DNA of 45,135 bases from Eubacteriales bacterium. GTDB lineage: Bacteria > Bacillota > Clostridia > Oscillospirales > Oscillospiraceae. Under the pieces are notes generated by a model. The model saw only the letters and a list, made by a program, of their open reading frames with translations, was not told the DNA's origin and made no database searches. The stretch covers positions 1 through 45,135 of the forward strand of contig JAUNJE010000021.1 of assembly GCA_030533415.1 (NCBI GenBank). Direction: 5' to 3'. The position numbers were made by a program, and so were the translations under genes. Below are positions 32,133 to 40,967 of the stretch, piece after piece. How positions within the stretch are numbered: position 1 is the stretch's first letter; every line of letters begins with the position of its first letter.

Positions 32133-32136
32133 TGCT

Positions 32137-32511
32137 CTATTCCCGGAACAGCTCCGCCGCATACCGCTTGACGGCCCGGAAGGATTCATCGCTGATGACA
32201 TGCTCCATCCGGCAGGCATCGGCGGCGGCTGTCTCCTCGCTGACCCCCAGGTGCATCAGCAGCCCGGAAAGCACCGTATGCCGCTCGTAAATTTTCTCGG
32301 CAATGGCCCGCCCGCTGTCGGTCATGGTAATGGCTCCATCCTTGCTCATCAGGATATAGCCCTCTCTGCGCAGAATCCCCATGGCACGGGAAACACTGGG
32401 CTTGGAATAGCCAAGATATTCACCCACATCAATCGACCGGACAAAGCTGCTTTTTTTCGACAGCACCAATATGGCTTCCAAATACATTTCACCGGATTCA
32501 TGGACACTCAT
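32137..32511 (-). CDS. DtxR/MntR family metal-dependent repressor
   Basis: A 124-residue protein. The N-terminal domain reads ESGEMYLEAILVLS, VGEYLGYSKPSVSRAMGIL and ITMTDSGRAIAEKIYERH, a DtxR-type helix-turn-helix. The dimer and metal domain has LGVSEETAAADACRMEHVIS, with the Cys, Glu and His ligands. There is no SH3 domain, so it is MntR-sized. It could sense Mn2+ or Fe2+. mntP is 2.3 kb away under a riboswitch, so the two systems may together control manganese. GGGGGGAAC precedes ATG 32511. Confidence 0.9.
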   Translation of the reverse strand: MSVHESGEMYLEAILVLSKKSSFVRSIDVGEYLGYSKPSVSRAMGILRREGYILMSKDGAITMTDSGRAIAEKIYERHTVLSGLLMHLGVSEETAAADACRMEHVISDESFRAVKRYAAELFRE

Positions 32512-32539
32512 AGCGGTTCCCCCCTGCTTATTTTCTAAT

Positions 32540-32568
32540 AGGATACCATAAGATCCCCGCAAATGCAA
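32540..32568 (-). promoter_or_regulatory. Sigma-A promoter of the dtxR-like gene
   Basis: On the minus strand TTGCAT (32568-32563) and TATCCT (32545-32540), 17 bases apart. Confidence 0.6.
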
Positions 32569-32699
32569 GCCGGGTGTTTCTTTTTCCTCCGGCCCGTTGG
32601 GAAAAAACGCGAAAAAATCCGCAAGGCTCTTTTCAAACAGCCAAAAATGCAGTACATTATACGTTAGGCAAACATACACAATATCAGGAGGTTTCCATT

Positions 32700-33872
32700 A
32701 TGGATTACGCCAAAGAATCCCTCCGGCTCCATGGGGAGTGGAAGGGAAAAATCGAAGTAATCGCCACCGTGCCGGTATCCACCAGGGAGGAATTGTCCCT
32801 GGCCTATACCCCCGGCGTGGCCCAGCCCTGCATTGAAATTCAAAAGGATATCAACAAATCCTATGAGCTTACCCGCCGCCACAACCTGTGCGCCGTCATC
32901 ACCGACGGCAGCGCCGTGCTGGGCCTGGGAGACATCGGCCCGGAGGCGGGGATGCCCGTCATGGAGGGCAAATGTGCCCTGTTCAAGGCCTTCGCCGATG
33001 TGGATGCTTTCCCCCTGTGCATCAAGACCCACGACGTGGACGAGTTCGTGAACGCCGTTTACCTGATGAGCGGCTCCTTCGGCGGCATCAACCTGGAGGA
33101 TATCTCCGCCCCCCGCTGCTTTGAGATCGAGCGGAAGCTGAAGGAAAAATGCGACATTCCCATCTTCCACGACGATCAGCACGGCACCGCCGTCATCACC
33201 CTGGCGGGATTGCAGAACGCCCTGAAGGTCGTGGGCAAGAAAAAGGAAGATGTCAGGATCGTTACCTCCGGCGCCGGCGCCGCGGCTGTCGCCATCGTCA
33301 AGCTGCTGCTGAACGCCGGCTTCAAGAACATCACCATGTGCGACCGGAAGGGCGCCATCTATGAGGGTCGTGAGGGCCTGAACTGGATTAAGGAAGAAAT
33401 GGCCCTGCAGACCAACCTGGAGAAGAAATCCGGCAGCCTGGCCGATATGCTGGCCGGCGCGGATGTGTTCATCGGCGTTTCCGCTCCCGGTATGGTCACC
33501 CGGGAAATGGTCGAGGCCATGAACAAGGACGCCATCATCTTCGCCTGCGCCAACCCCACCCCCGAGATCTTCCCTGATGAGGCCAAGGCCGGAGGCGCAA
33601 GAATCGTCTCCACCGGCCGCAGCGACTTCCCCAACCAGATCAACAATGTGCTGGCATTCCCCGGCATTTTCCGCGGTGCTTTTGATGTTCGTGCCTCCGA
33701 TATCAACGAGGAAATGAAAATGGCCGCCGCCAACGCCCTGGCCTCCCTGATTCCCGAAGAAGAACTGAGCGAAACCAACATCATTCCCCAGGCCTTTGAC
33801 CCCAGAGTCGGCACCGCCGTGGCCAAAGCCGTGGCCGATGCCGCCCGAAAAACCGGAGTTGCCCGAATCTGA
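32700..33872 (+). CDS. Malic enzyme (oxaloacetate-decarboxylating)
   Basis: A 390-residue enzyme converting malate to pyruvate and CO2 with NAD(P)+ reduction. Features include LAYTPGVAQPC near the N-terminus, DGSAVLGLGDIGPEAGMPVMEGK, IFHDDQHGTAVIT and the nucleotide-binding segment VTSGAGAAAVAIVKLL. FACANPTPEIFPDEA lies in the C-terminal half. It is the short bacterial form without a phosphotransacetylase domain. Cofactor preference cannot be read with confidence. AGGAGGTTTCC fixes ATG 32700. It stands alone and is divergent from the dtxR-like gene. Confidence 0.94.
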   Translation: MDYAKESLRLHGEWKGKIEVIATVPVSTREELSLAYTPGVAQPCIEIQKDINKSYELTRRHNLCAVITDGSAVLGLGDIGPEAGMPVMEGKCALFKAFADVDAFPLCIKTHDVDEFVNAVYLMSGSFGGINLEDISAPRCFEIERKLKEKCDIPIFHDDQHGTAVITLAGLQNALKVVGKKKEDVRIVTSGAGAAAVAIVKLLLNAGFKNITMCDRKGAIYEGREGLNWIKEEMALQTNLEKKSGSLADMLAGADVFIGVSAPGMVTREMVEAMNKDAIIFACANPTPEIFPDEAKAGGARIVSTGRSDFPNQINNVLAFPGIFRGAFDVRASDINEEMKMAAANALASLIPEEELSETNIIPQAFDPRVGTAVAKAVADAARKTGVARI

Positions 33873-33876
33873 TACT

Positions 33877-33950
33877 CATTTTTATAAATTTATTTATAAA
33901 GAAGTCACCGTCTGGCGGCGTTGCCGTTTTCGTGATTTTTATAAAGAAAA
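33877..33950. repeat. Dispersed palindrome, copy 3 (variant)
   Basis: CATTTTTATAAA and TTTATAAAGAA (33877-33903) are followed by GTCACCGTCTGGCGGCGTTGCC, the reverse complement in style of the GC module at 10223-10243. A further TTTTTATAAAGAA follows at 33936. It lies just after the malic enzyme stop. Confidence 0.6.
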
Positions 33951-33987
33951 AGTTCTCCCCGTGCACTATGGGGAGAGCTTTTTTTGC
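33951..33987 (+). terminator. Intrinsic terminator after malic enzyme
   Basis: AGTTCTCCCC and GGGGAGAGCT form a 10-base stem with one wobble, followed by seven T. It overlaps the stop codon of the converging AraC gene. Confidence 0.9.
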
Positions 33988-34829
33988 TGGGTGGCATATT
34001 GGTAAGGGGTCACATGCTGGATTTTTTTGAATATCTGGATGAAATAGGAGGTATTTTCAAAGCCGCAGGCGCGGCACACCGTCTGAACGGCATCGCCGTT
34101 TCGCAGCATCAGACAGGCGTGGGACACCCGGACACTGTTCAGATAATTCAGATACGTCATCCCGGTCAGGGATTTGAAACGGCTGCAAAAATGGTACTTG
34201 CTGTAGCCGGTCATATTGGCCACCTCTTCAATGGTGATCCGCCTGGCAAAATTCTCATGGGTCCAGCGGATCAGCTCCTGAAGGCTGGAATCCTTGAACC
34301 GGGAATGGTCAAACGCACTGCCCCGGTCCTGGTCCACATGCCGGGAAAGCGTCAGAAAAAGCTGCATAATCAGCGGCAGGCACCGCATCAGGTCCCCATC
34401 ATAGGCCATAAGGCCCTTGACAATGTCCAAAACCGCGTCGTAGGCCGGGCAAAGGTACTGCAGCTGGCTCAGCCGGCAATTCTGGATTTCCAGATAATTG
34501 GAAACATTAATATAGCGGTCCATCTCGTGAAAGCAGATTTTGAAAACATACATGGTTCCGCCGCCCGGGCGGATATTGTTGGAGTGGACGGTATAGGGCG
34601 GAATCACAAACAGCTGCTGCCCGCACAGGCTGTAATGCTGGTTATCAACCACAATTTCACCGCATAATTGGTCGCAAAGGAGCATTTCGATGGTTTCCGC
34701 ATAGTGCAGCGGCACAATGTCCTCTGTTTGGAAGCGTTTGATGTTTATGGTATACGGCATCTGTGCGGAGAAGGTAAACTGCTCCTCAAAGCCGTTTGGC
34801 AGGCGGTCATCGAAATAAACACACTGCAT
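33966..34829 (-). CDS. AraC family regulator of the mannoside locus
   Basis: A 287-residue regulator. The N-terminal half is a cupin-like sensor (HYAETIEMLLCDQLCGEIVVD, FVIPPYTVHSNN). The C-terminal AraC domain (about 185-285) has ITIEEVANMTGYSKYHFCSRFKSLTG and GDAVQTVCRACGFENTSYFIQIFKK. Such proteins bind a sugar or a derivative and usually activate the neighbouring operon. It is divergent from the isomerase gene over a 282-base gap, so local control of the mannoside operon is likely. GGGAGG precedes ATG 34829. Confidence 0.92.
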   Translation of the reverse strand: MQCVYFDDRLPNGFEEQFTFSAQMPYTINIKRFQTEDIVPLHYAETIEMLLCDQLCGEIVVDNQHYSLCGQQLFVIPPYTVHSNNIRPGGGTMYVFKICFHEMDRYINVSNYLEIQNCRLSQLQYLCPAYDAVLDIVKGLMAYDGDLMRCLPLIMQLFLTLSRHVDQDRGSAFDHSRFKDSSLQELIRWTHENFARRITIEEVANMTGYSKYHFCSRFKSLTGMTYLNYLNSVRVSHACLMLRNGDAVQTVCRACGFENTSYFIQIFKKIQHVTPYQYATQQKKLSP

Positions 34830-35025
34830 AAAATTCCTCCCTTGCCAACGGAATCTCTCCGGCACTCCGCCGGAAACCGAAGCGTCCTTTTTTCGCGGTG
34901 TCCCGGCTGCCCATTTTCCGGCAGCGGGAAAGCGCTCTGCCGAACCTTTCGCGCCCGCAACAGGCTTTTGTTCCAGTATACCTCAGATTTCGCAATATTG
35001 CAACATTTTTTCAAAATATCAGGAC

Positions 35026-35054
35026 TTGTCACTTTTGCCCTTATCCATCATAAT
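35026..35054 (+). promoter_or_regulatory. Promoter of the mannoside utilisation operon
   Basis: TTGTCA at 35026-35031 and CATAAT at 35049-35054, 17 bases apart, about 58 bases before the isomerase. An AraC-type activator site is expected just upstream, but I cannot define it. Confidence 0.6.
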
Positions 35055-35111
35055 AATAGTATCCAATTATAGGCATATTGCAAAAACACAAATCGAAAGG
35101 AGCTTTCCTCT

Positions 35112-35798
35112 ATGAAGCGTTCCGAAATCAACAAAGCCCTGAAAGAACTGGAGGCTATGTGCGAAAAAGAGCACTGCTACCTGCCTCCTTTCTGTCATTT
35201 CACCCCCGAGCAGTGGCAGTCCATCGGCCACGAATATGACGAAGTCCGTGACTGCATGCTGGGCTGGGACATCACCGACTACGGCATGGGCAACTTTGAC
35301 AAAATGGGCTTCTCCCTCATCACCATCCGCAACGGCAACCGCAGCATGGCAGACAAGTATCCCAAGGTTTACGCCGAGAAGCTGCTGTACCTGAAGGAGG
35401 GCCAGTATGCCCCCAACCACTTCCACTGGTTTAAGACCGAGGACATCATCAACCGGGGCGGCGGAAACTGCCTGATCCGGGTCTACAACAGCCTGCCCAA
35501 TGAGGAGATCGACTACGAATCCGATGTCACCGTCCATACCGACGGCCGGACCTACACCGTTCCCGCCGGCACCCAGATCCGCCTGACTCCCGGCGAGAGC
35601 ATCCATGTCCAGCAGTACCTGTACCACGATTTTGAGGTGGAACCCGGCACCGGCCCCGTGCTGCTGGGAGAGGTCAGCCAGTGCAACGATGACAACACCG
35701 ACAACCGGTTCAATCCTCCCATGGGCCGTTTCCCCGCCATCGAGGAGGATGAGCCCCCCTACCGGCTGCTGTGCAACGAGTACCCCGCCGCCAAGTGA
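35112..35798 (+). CDS. D-lyxose/D-mannose isomerase (cupin type)
   Basis: A 228-residue cupin-fold isomerase with metal ligands NHFHW (H103, H105), E110 and a late YHDFE (H172), matching the D-lyxose isomerase family. These enzymes interconvert D-lyxose with D-xylulose and D-mannose with D-fructose. The neighbours are fructokinase and beta-mannosidase, so mannose to fructose is the likely physiological reaction; that is inference. GAAAGGAGC precedes the start. It is the first gene of a four-gene run with very short gaps. Confidence 0.9.
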   Translation: MKRSEINKALKELEAMCEKEHCYLPPFCHFTPEQWQSIGHEYDEVRDCMLGWDITDYGMGNFDKMGFSLITIRNGNRSMADKYPKVYAEKLLYLKEGQYAPNHFHWFKTEDIINRGGGNCLIRVYNSLPNEEIDYESDVTVHTDGRTYTVPAGTQIRLTPGESIHVQQYLYHDFEVEPGTGPVLLGEVSQCNDDNTDNRFNPPMGRFPAIEEDEPPYRLLCNEYPAAK

Positions 35799-35807
35799 GG
35801 AAATACC

Positions 35808-36764
35808 ATGATCGATGTTGTTGCATTGGGTGAACTGCTCATTGATTTTGCCTGTCTGAATACCGACGCCGACGGTTATCCCACCATGGCCGCCCATCCC
35901 GGCGGCGCGCCCGCCAATTTTCTGGCGGCGCTGACCAAATTCGGCGCAAAAACCGCCCTGCTGGGCAAGGTCGGTACCGACGCCTTCGGCAAAATGCTGA
36001 CCGGGACTCTGGAAAAGGCCGGCATCGAAACCAAGGGCCTGGTCGCCACGGACGGCACCTTTACCACTCTGGCCTTCGTCACCTTCGACGAGCACGGCGA
36101 CCGGGAATTTTCCTTCTCCCGGAAGCCCGGCGCCGATACCTGCATCACCTTTGACGAACTGGACCTTTCTCTGATCGACGAAGCAAAGGTTTTCCATTTT
36201 GGCACCCTGTCCCTGACGGACGAGCCGGCCCGCACCACGACCTACCGGGCTGTGGAATACGCAAAATCCAAGGGCAAGCTCATTACTTATGATCCCAACC
36301 TGCGCAAGCCCCTGTGGAAGGACCTGGAAACCGCCAAGGAGCAGATCATTTGGGGCCTGCAGCAGGCCGATGTGGTGAAGATCAGCGACGAGGAAGTGGA
36401 ATTCCTGTTCGGCCTGGGCGTTGAGGACGGTGCAAAGCACATTCTGAATACTTACGGCGTGAAGCTGGTCTTTGTCACCTGCGGCGCCGAGGGCTGCTAT
36501 TTCAAAAACGCCGTGGCCGAAGGCAGTGTTCCCAGCCTGTCCGGCATTCAGGTCAAGGATACCACCGGCGCGGGCGATATCTTCGGCGGCAGCGCTGTCT
36601 GGAAGCTTTTGCAGTACGGCATCCGTCCGGAGGCACTGGACGAGGCCCAGCTGCGGGATATCGTGACCTTTGCCTGCACCAGTGCGGGCCTGTCCACCAC
36701 CAAAAGCGGCGGCATCTCCAGCGTCCCTGACTACGCTGAGGTTCTGAAAAGGATGGATGCGTAA
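35808..36764 (+). CDS. PfkB-family sugar kinase, probable fructokinase
   Basis: A 318-residue ribokinase-fold kinase. The N-terminus ALGELLIDF and HPGGAPANFLAALTKFG, and the C-terminal signature DTTGAGDIFGGS with catalytic Asp257, are typical of bacterial fructokinases. It would phosphorylate fructose made by the preceding isomerase, giving fructose-6-phosphate. Its stop codon shares one base with the next ATG (TAATG). Confidence 0.92.
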   Translation: MIDVVALGELLIDFACLNTDADGYPTMAAHPGGAPANFLAALTKFGAKTALLGKVGTDAFGKMLTGTLEKAGIETKGLVATDGTFTTLAFVTFDEHGDREFSFSRKPGADTCITFDELDLSLIDEAKVFHFGTLSLTDEPARTTTYRAVEYAKSKGKLITYDPNLRKPLWKDLETAKEQIIWGLQQADVVKISDEEVEFLFGLGVEDGAKHILNTYGVKLVFVTCGAEGCYFKNAVAEGSVPSLSGIQVKDTTGAGDIFGGSAVWKLLQYGIRPEALDEAQLRDIVTFACTSAGLSTTKSGGISSVPDYAEVLKRMDA

Positions 36765-37645
36765 TGCTGCACACCATTCAAAACCCGTTTCTGACCGTGA
36801 CCGTCTCGGAAGACGGTGCCCAGCTGCAGTCCATCCGGGGCCGGGACGGAACCGAATACCTCTGGCAGGGCGATCCCGCCTATTGGAGCGACCGGGCGCT
36901 GAACCTTTTCCCCTATGTGGCCCGCCTGACCGAAGGCAGCTACCGCCTGGACGGGACGCTTCACCACATGAATATCCACGGCATCGCCCCCTACCGCCGC
37001 TTTGCCGCGAAAAAGCAGGGGGAAGATGCCCTGGTTTTTGCGCTGGCTTCTGACGAAGAAACCCTGGCGGCCTATCCCCGGAAATTCGTTTTCCGCATAT
37101 ACTACACTCTGCGGGACAACGCACTGAACATGACCTTTGAGGTGGAAAACCGGGACGAAAAGGTTCTGTATTTCGGCCTGGGCGGCCATCCCGGCTTCAA
37201 CGTCCCCCTGGTTCCCGGAAAAACCTTCGGGGATTACCGGCTCCGCTTCGGGGAAGCCTGCCAGCCCCTGCGGGTGGGCTTTACGGAGGACTGCTTCCTC
37301 AACGGCCGGGAGGAGTCCTTCCCTCTGGAGGATGACAGGATTCTGCCCCTGAAGCATGACCTGTTCGACGACGACGCCATTGTGCTGAAAAACATGGCCC
37401 GGCAAATCACCCTGGAAACAGAAGGGGACGCCCACGCCGTTACCGTCACCTTCCCCCAGATGGGCTACCTGGGGCTGTGGCACTGCCCCAAAACCGACGC
37501 GCCCTACGTCTGCATCGAGCCATGGTGCTCCCTGCCCTCTGCCAAGGGCAAAATCGCGGTTTTTGAGGAGCAGGAGGACCTTCTGTCCCTGGCTCCCGGC
37601 GAAATTTACCGCAACCACTGGTCGATCCTGATCCATACCCCCTGA
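36764..37645 (+). CDS. Aldose 1-epimerase family protein (LacX-like)
   Basis: A 293-residue galactose-mutarotase-fold protein. Recognisable parts are SEDGAQLQSIRGRDGTEYLWQGD, NLFPYVARL, HGIAPYRRF and GLGGHPGFNVPL, the LacX-like pattern with catalytic His and Glu positions. It may equilibrate sugar anomers released by the mannosidase. One-base overlap with the kinase and a 18-base gap to the mannosidase indicate a single transcript. Confidence 0.88.
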   Translation: MLHTIQNPFLTVTVSEDGAQLQSIRGRDGTEYLWQGDPAYWSDRALNLFPYVARLTEGSYRLDGTLHHMNIHGIAPYRRFAAKKQGEDALVFALASDEETLAAYPRKFVFRIYYTLRDNALNMTFEVENRDEKVLYFGLGGHPGFNVPLVPGKTFGDYRLRFGEACQPLRVGFTEDCFLNGREESFPLEDDRILPLKHDLFDDDAIVLKNMARQITLETEGDAHAVTVTFPQMGYLGLWHCPKTDAPYVCIEPWCSLPSAKGKIAVFEEQEDLLSLAPGEIYRNHWSILIHTP

Positions 37646-37663
37646 CCCATAAGGAGACTGTGT

Positions 37664-40057
37664 ATGAACATCCAAAACTGGACCATGCTTTATGAGGGCT
37701 ATGAGCCGCTGCCCTGTCAGGCTCCCTGCACCATGTACAGCGTGCTCTATGACCATGGCAAAATCCCTGATCCCTTCTACGGCCTGAACGAACGGGAACT
37801 GCAGTATCTGTCCGAAAAGGATTGCAGCTTCCGTGCCCTGATCCCCGCTGATGATGCGCTGCTGGCCAGGGAGCATCTGGAACTGGTGTTCCGGGGGCTG
37901 GATACCATCTGCCATATTTCTCTGAACGGGAAGCTGCTGGACCGGGTCAAAAATATGCACAGGGAGTATGTTTACGACGTAAAGCCCCTGCTGAGGCCCG
38001 GCGAAAATGAGCTGCTGCTTCAGTTCAAATCCCCCCGCCGCTATTTTGCCCAGCAGCAGCAAAAGCACTATCTGTATATGAACGACGGCGACACCCTGCC
38101 CGGAACCGCCCACCTGCGCAAGGCTATGTACCAGTCCGGCTGGGACTGGGGCCCCACCCTGCCGGATATGGGCATCTTCCGTCCCGTGGAGCTGAACGCC
38201 TACGATATTGACCGGCTGGAGGACGTGGCTGTCCGCCAGCACCATGAAAACGGCCAGGTATCCGTGGAGCTGCACGTCACCACCAAGCAGGGGACGGACT
38301 GCGAAATCTACGCGCACCTGGACGGCAAGCGCGTCCTTCTGGAAGACGGCTGCGGCACCATTGCCATCGGTGAGCCTAAGCTTTGGTGGGTCAGAGGCTA
38401 CGGCGACCAGCCCCTGTATGACCTGGACATCGAACTGGTCAGCGGCGGCAAGGTTATCGACCGCTGCCATAAGCAGCTTGGCCTTCGCACCCTGACCGTC
38501 AGCACCCAGCAGGACGCCGACAAGAAGGGCAGCGAATTCTGCTTTGTCCTCAATGGTGTGAAAATTTTTTCCATGGGTGCCAATTTCATTCCCATGGACA
38601 ACCTCCTGAGCCGGGTCACCCCGGCCCGCTGGGAAGCCCTGATCGGCCAGGCCATGGACGCCAACTTCAATACCCTGCGGGTTTGGGGCGGCGGCTATTA
38701 TCCCGACAGTTATTTTTATGAGCTGTGCGACAAGTACGGCATTCTCGTCTGGCAGGATTTCATGGTAGCCTGTGCCAACATCTACCTGACTGCGGAAATG
38801 GCGGAGGAATTTACCCAGGAGGCCATCTGCAATCTGAAGCGGTTCCACCACCATGCCTGCCTGGGGCTGCTGTGCGGCAACAATGAGATGGAGGAAATGA
38901 TTGCCAACCAGGGAAAGGGCGACAGCCTGCTGGTGCGCAATGATTACACCCAGCTGTACGGCCATCTTCTGCCGGAGCTGTGTGAAAAATACGCTCCCGA
39001 CACCTTCTACTGGCCCTCCAGCCCCTGCTCCGGCGGCGGCTTTGAGGAGCCGGGCAATCCCGCCAAGGGGGACACCCATTACTGGGAGGTCTGGCACGGC
39101 GGCGTACCCTTCACCACCTACCGGGAAAAATCCTTCCGCTTCTGCTCCGAATACGGCTTTGAAAGCTTCCCCTCCATGAAAACCATCCGCAGCTTCTGCG
39201 AAGAAAAGGATCAGAACTGCTTCTCCCGGGTCATGGAGAACCACCAGAAGTGCAAAGGCGGCAACGGCAAGATCCTGCGCTATCTGGCGGACAATTACCT
39301 CTACCCCGCTTCCTTTGAAAATCTGGTCTATGCCTCCCAGCTGCTGCAGGCCGACGCCATCAAGTACGGCGTGGAGCACTTCCGCCGCCAGCGGGGCTAC
39401 TGCATGGGCTCCATTTACTGGCAATTTAACGACTGCTGGCCCGTGGCCTCCTGGTCCAGCGTGGACAGCTTTGGCCGCTATAAGGCCCTGCACTACGCCG
39501 CCAGAAAGTTCTATGCCCCCGTGGCCATGGGGCTATTCCTGGAAAACGGCAAGCTCACTGTCAATATTTCCAACGAAACCATGGCGGATTTCCAGGGCAG
39601 CATCCATCTTGCCCTTTGCAGGTCCGACATGACCGTGCTGGAGGAAACATCCTGCCCGGTCCGGGTGGAGGCTCTGACCTCCTCCGATGTTTTTGCCTAT
39701 AAGCCCGCCTGCCAGGACCGCTACAGCACCTATCTGTACGCCGACCTGTTTGATGAAACCGGCGCTTTCCTCATGCGCCAGGTGGAGCTGATGGTGCCTA
39801 CCAAGCATTTTGAATGGCTTCCGCCGGAAATCACCGCCGAATTTCGGGATACCGCGGGCGGTGTGGAAATTTCCGTCCGGTCCAATGTATTCACAAAGGG
39901 TGTCTTTATCGATTTTCAGGATTACGACTGTGTCCTGTCCGACAATTATTTCAGCCTTACGGATCACGAGCCTTACCGCGTAACGGTCAAAACAAACCGC
40001 AGCGCCGGGGAATTGGAGAAAACCGCCGTGATCAAATCCGTATATGACATCCGCTGA
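37664..40057 (+). CDS. GH2 beta-mannosidase
   Basis: A 797-residue glycoside hydrolase family 2 enzyme that cuts terminal beta-mannose. QSGWDWGPTLPDMGIFRPV in the sugar-binding domain is a beta-mannosidase hallmark. GNNEME places the acid/base Glu at 408, and SEYGFES places the nucleophile Glu at 496. There is no signal peptide, so it acts inside on imported oligosaccharides or glycan fragments. It lacks a dedicated transporter in the window. AAGGAGACTG precedes the start. Confidence 0.95.
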   Translation: MNIQNWTMLYEGYEPLPCQAPCTMYSVLYDHGKIPDPFYGLNERELQYLSEKDCSFRALIPADDALLAREHLELVFRGLDTICHISLNGKLLDRVKNMHREYVYDVKPLLRPGENELLLQFKSPRRYFAQQQQKHYLYMNDGDTLPGTAHLRKAMYQSGWDWGPTLPDMGIFRPVELNAYDIDRLEDVAVRQHHENGQVSVELHVTTKQGTDCEIYAHLDGKRVLLEDGCGTIAIGEPKLWWVRGYGDQPLYDLDIELVSGGKVIDRCHKQLGLRTLTVSTQQDADKKGSEFCFVLNGVKIFSMGANFIPMDNLLSRVTPARWEALIGQAMDANFNTLRVWGGGYYPDSYFYELCDKYGILVWQDFMVACANIYLTAEMAEEFTQEAICNLKRFHHHACLGLLCGNNEMEEMIANQGKGDSLLVRNDYTQLYGHLLPELCEKYAPDTFYWPSSPCSGGGFEEPGNPAKGDTHYWEVWHGGVPFTTYREKSFRFCSEYGFESFPSMKTIRSFCEEKDQNCFSRVMENHQKCKGGNGKILRYLADNYLYPASFENLVYASQLLQADAIKYGVEHFRRQRGYCMGSIYWQFNDCWPVASWSSVDSFGRYKALHYAARKFYAPVAMGLFLENGKLTVNISNETMADFQGSIHLALCRSDMTVLEETSCPVRVEALTSSDVFAYKPACQDRYSTYLYADLFDETGAFLMRQVELMVPTKHFEWLPPEITAEFRDTAGGVEISVRSNVFTKGVFIDFQDYDCVLSDNYFSLTDHEPYRVTVKTNRSAGELEKTAVIKSVYDIR

Positions 40058-40078
40058 TCAAACGATCATCAAGGGCTG

Positions 40079-40112
40079 CGGCCGCAGCCCTTGATCCGCC
40101 CCCGCGGGGGCG
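40079..40112 (+). terminator. GC-rich hairpin after beta-mannosidase
   Basis: AAGGGCTGCGGCCGCAGCCCTT at about 40071-40092 is a near-perfect palindrome, followed by CCGCCCCCGCGGGGGCGG. Both are strong hairpins but lack a T-run, so termination is uncertain. Confidence 0.5.
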
Positions 40113-40162
40113 GATTTCCGCAAACCTTATTTTTACGTTATGGAAAGGATGGGATTCTCAAC

Positions 40163-40957
40163 ATGTACCGACTGCTCATCGTGGACAACAATGCCGGCCG
40201 CCTAGAAAAAACCAAGGCCCTATTGGATTGGTCCGTCTATGGCATTTCCTCGATTATAACCGCCGCCTCCTATGTGGAAGCGGTGGACAAAGCCATGGAC
40301 TTAAATCCCCATGTGGCTCTGGTCAATATCCAGCTGGACGAGCATAAGGGCTATGAGCTGGCGGCGCATCTGCGCTCCGTGGGACTGAAAACCGTCTTTT
40401 GCATGATCTCCGACAACAATGATCCCGACCTGATTCGGGAGTCCATGCGCTCCGGTGCCCAGGACTACCTGCTCAGCCCTCTGGAGCCGAAGGAGGTACA
40501 CGCTTTTCTGGAGCGGGTGGTGGTGAACAACCTAAACGGCACACTGCCGGAGTCCGGTTCCGGAAAAAGCGAGATCGATCCGGTTTTGGGTGTGGAATAT
40601 GCTTCCCTCTCTAAAATCACCAATAAGATCATTCTGGTGGTGCACAGCGATTACCGCTCTCCCCAGACCCTGACCACCATCGCGGAAAATCTGAACATGA
40701 GCAGCAAATACATCGGCCGGGTCTTTTTGAAGGACACGGGCATCAAATTTTCGGAATACCTAATGTCCTACCGGATGCTGGAGGCCAAGAAGCTCATCGT
40801 CAACACCCAGGAAAAGATTTCCGTCATTGCCAACATGGTTGGCTATGTGCAGCTGAACAATTTCTATATCCATTTCAAAAATTATTTCGGTGTGTCCCCC
40901 AGTGCCCTGCGCAACTTCGAACCTCTCCATGAGCCGGCCGACCCCAACGCCATGTAA
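40163..40957 (+). CDS. AraC family regulator with degenerate receiver domain
   Basis: A 264-residue protein with the layout of a YesN-type response regulator: receiver (1-125) and AraC DNA-binding domain (about 165-260; LTTIAENLNMSSKYIGRVF and ISVIANMVGYVQLNNFYIHFK). The receiver has lost its key residues. The phosphoacceptor Asp is Asn55 (VALVNIQLD), the acidic pair is D8-N9, and the conserved Lys is Ser105 (YLLSPLEP). It therefore cannot be phosphorylated in the usual way. No histidine kinase is nearby. It follows the mannosidase by 105 bases and precedes a YesL-like gene by 10. Confidence 0.88.
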   Translation: MYRLLIVDNNAGRLEKTKALLDWSVYGISSIITAASYVEAVDKAMDLNPHVALVNIQLDEHKGYELAAHLRSVGLKTVFCMISDNNDPDLIRESMRSGAQDYLLSPLEPKEVHAFLERVVVNNLNGTLPESGSGKSEIDPVLGVEYASLSKITNKIILVVHSDYRSPQTLTTIAENLNMSSKYIGRVFLKDTGIKFSEYLMSYRMLEAKKLIVNTQEKISVIANMVGYVQLNNFYIHFKNYFGVSPSALRNFEPLHEPADPNAM

Positions 40958-40967
40958 GGAGGTAACC

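Noticed and set aside
35067-37124. Long minus-strand frame opposite the isomerase, kinase and epimerase genes
   Set aside because: It is antisense to three recognised enzymes and lacks a start signal.
36731-39493. A 920-codon minus-strand open frame opposite the epimerase and mannosidase genes
   Set aside because: The plus-strand genes have catalytic motifs and clear starts. The antisense frame is a GC-rich shadow rich in Gly, Val and His with no family pattern.
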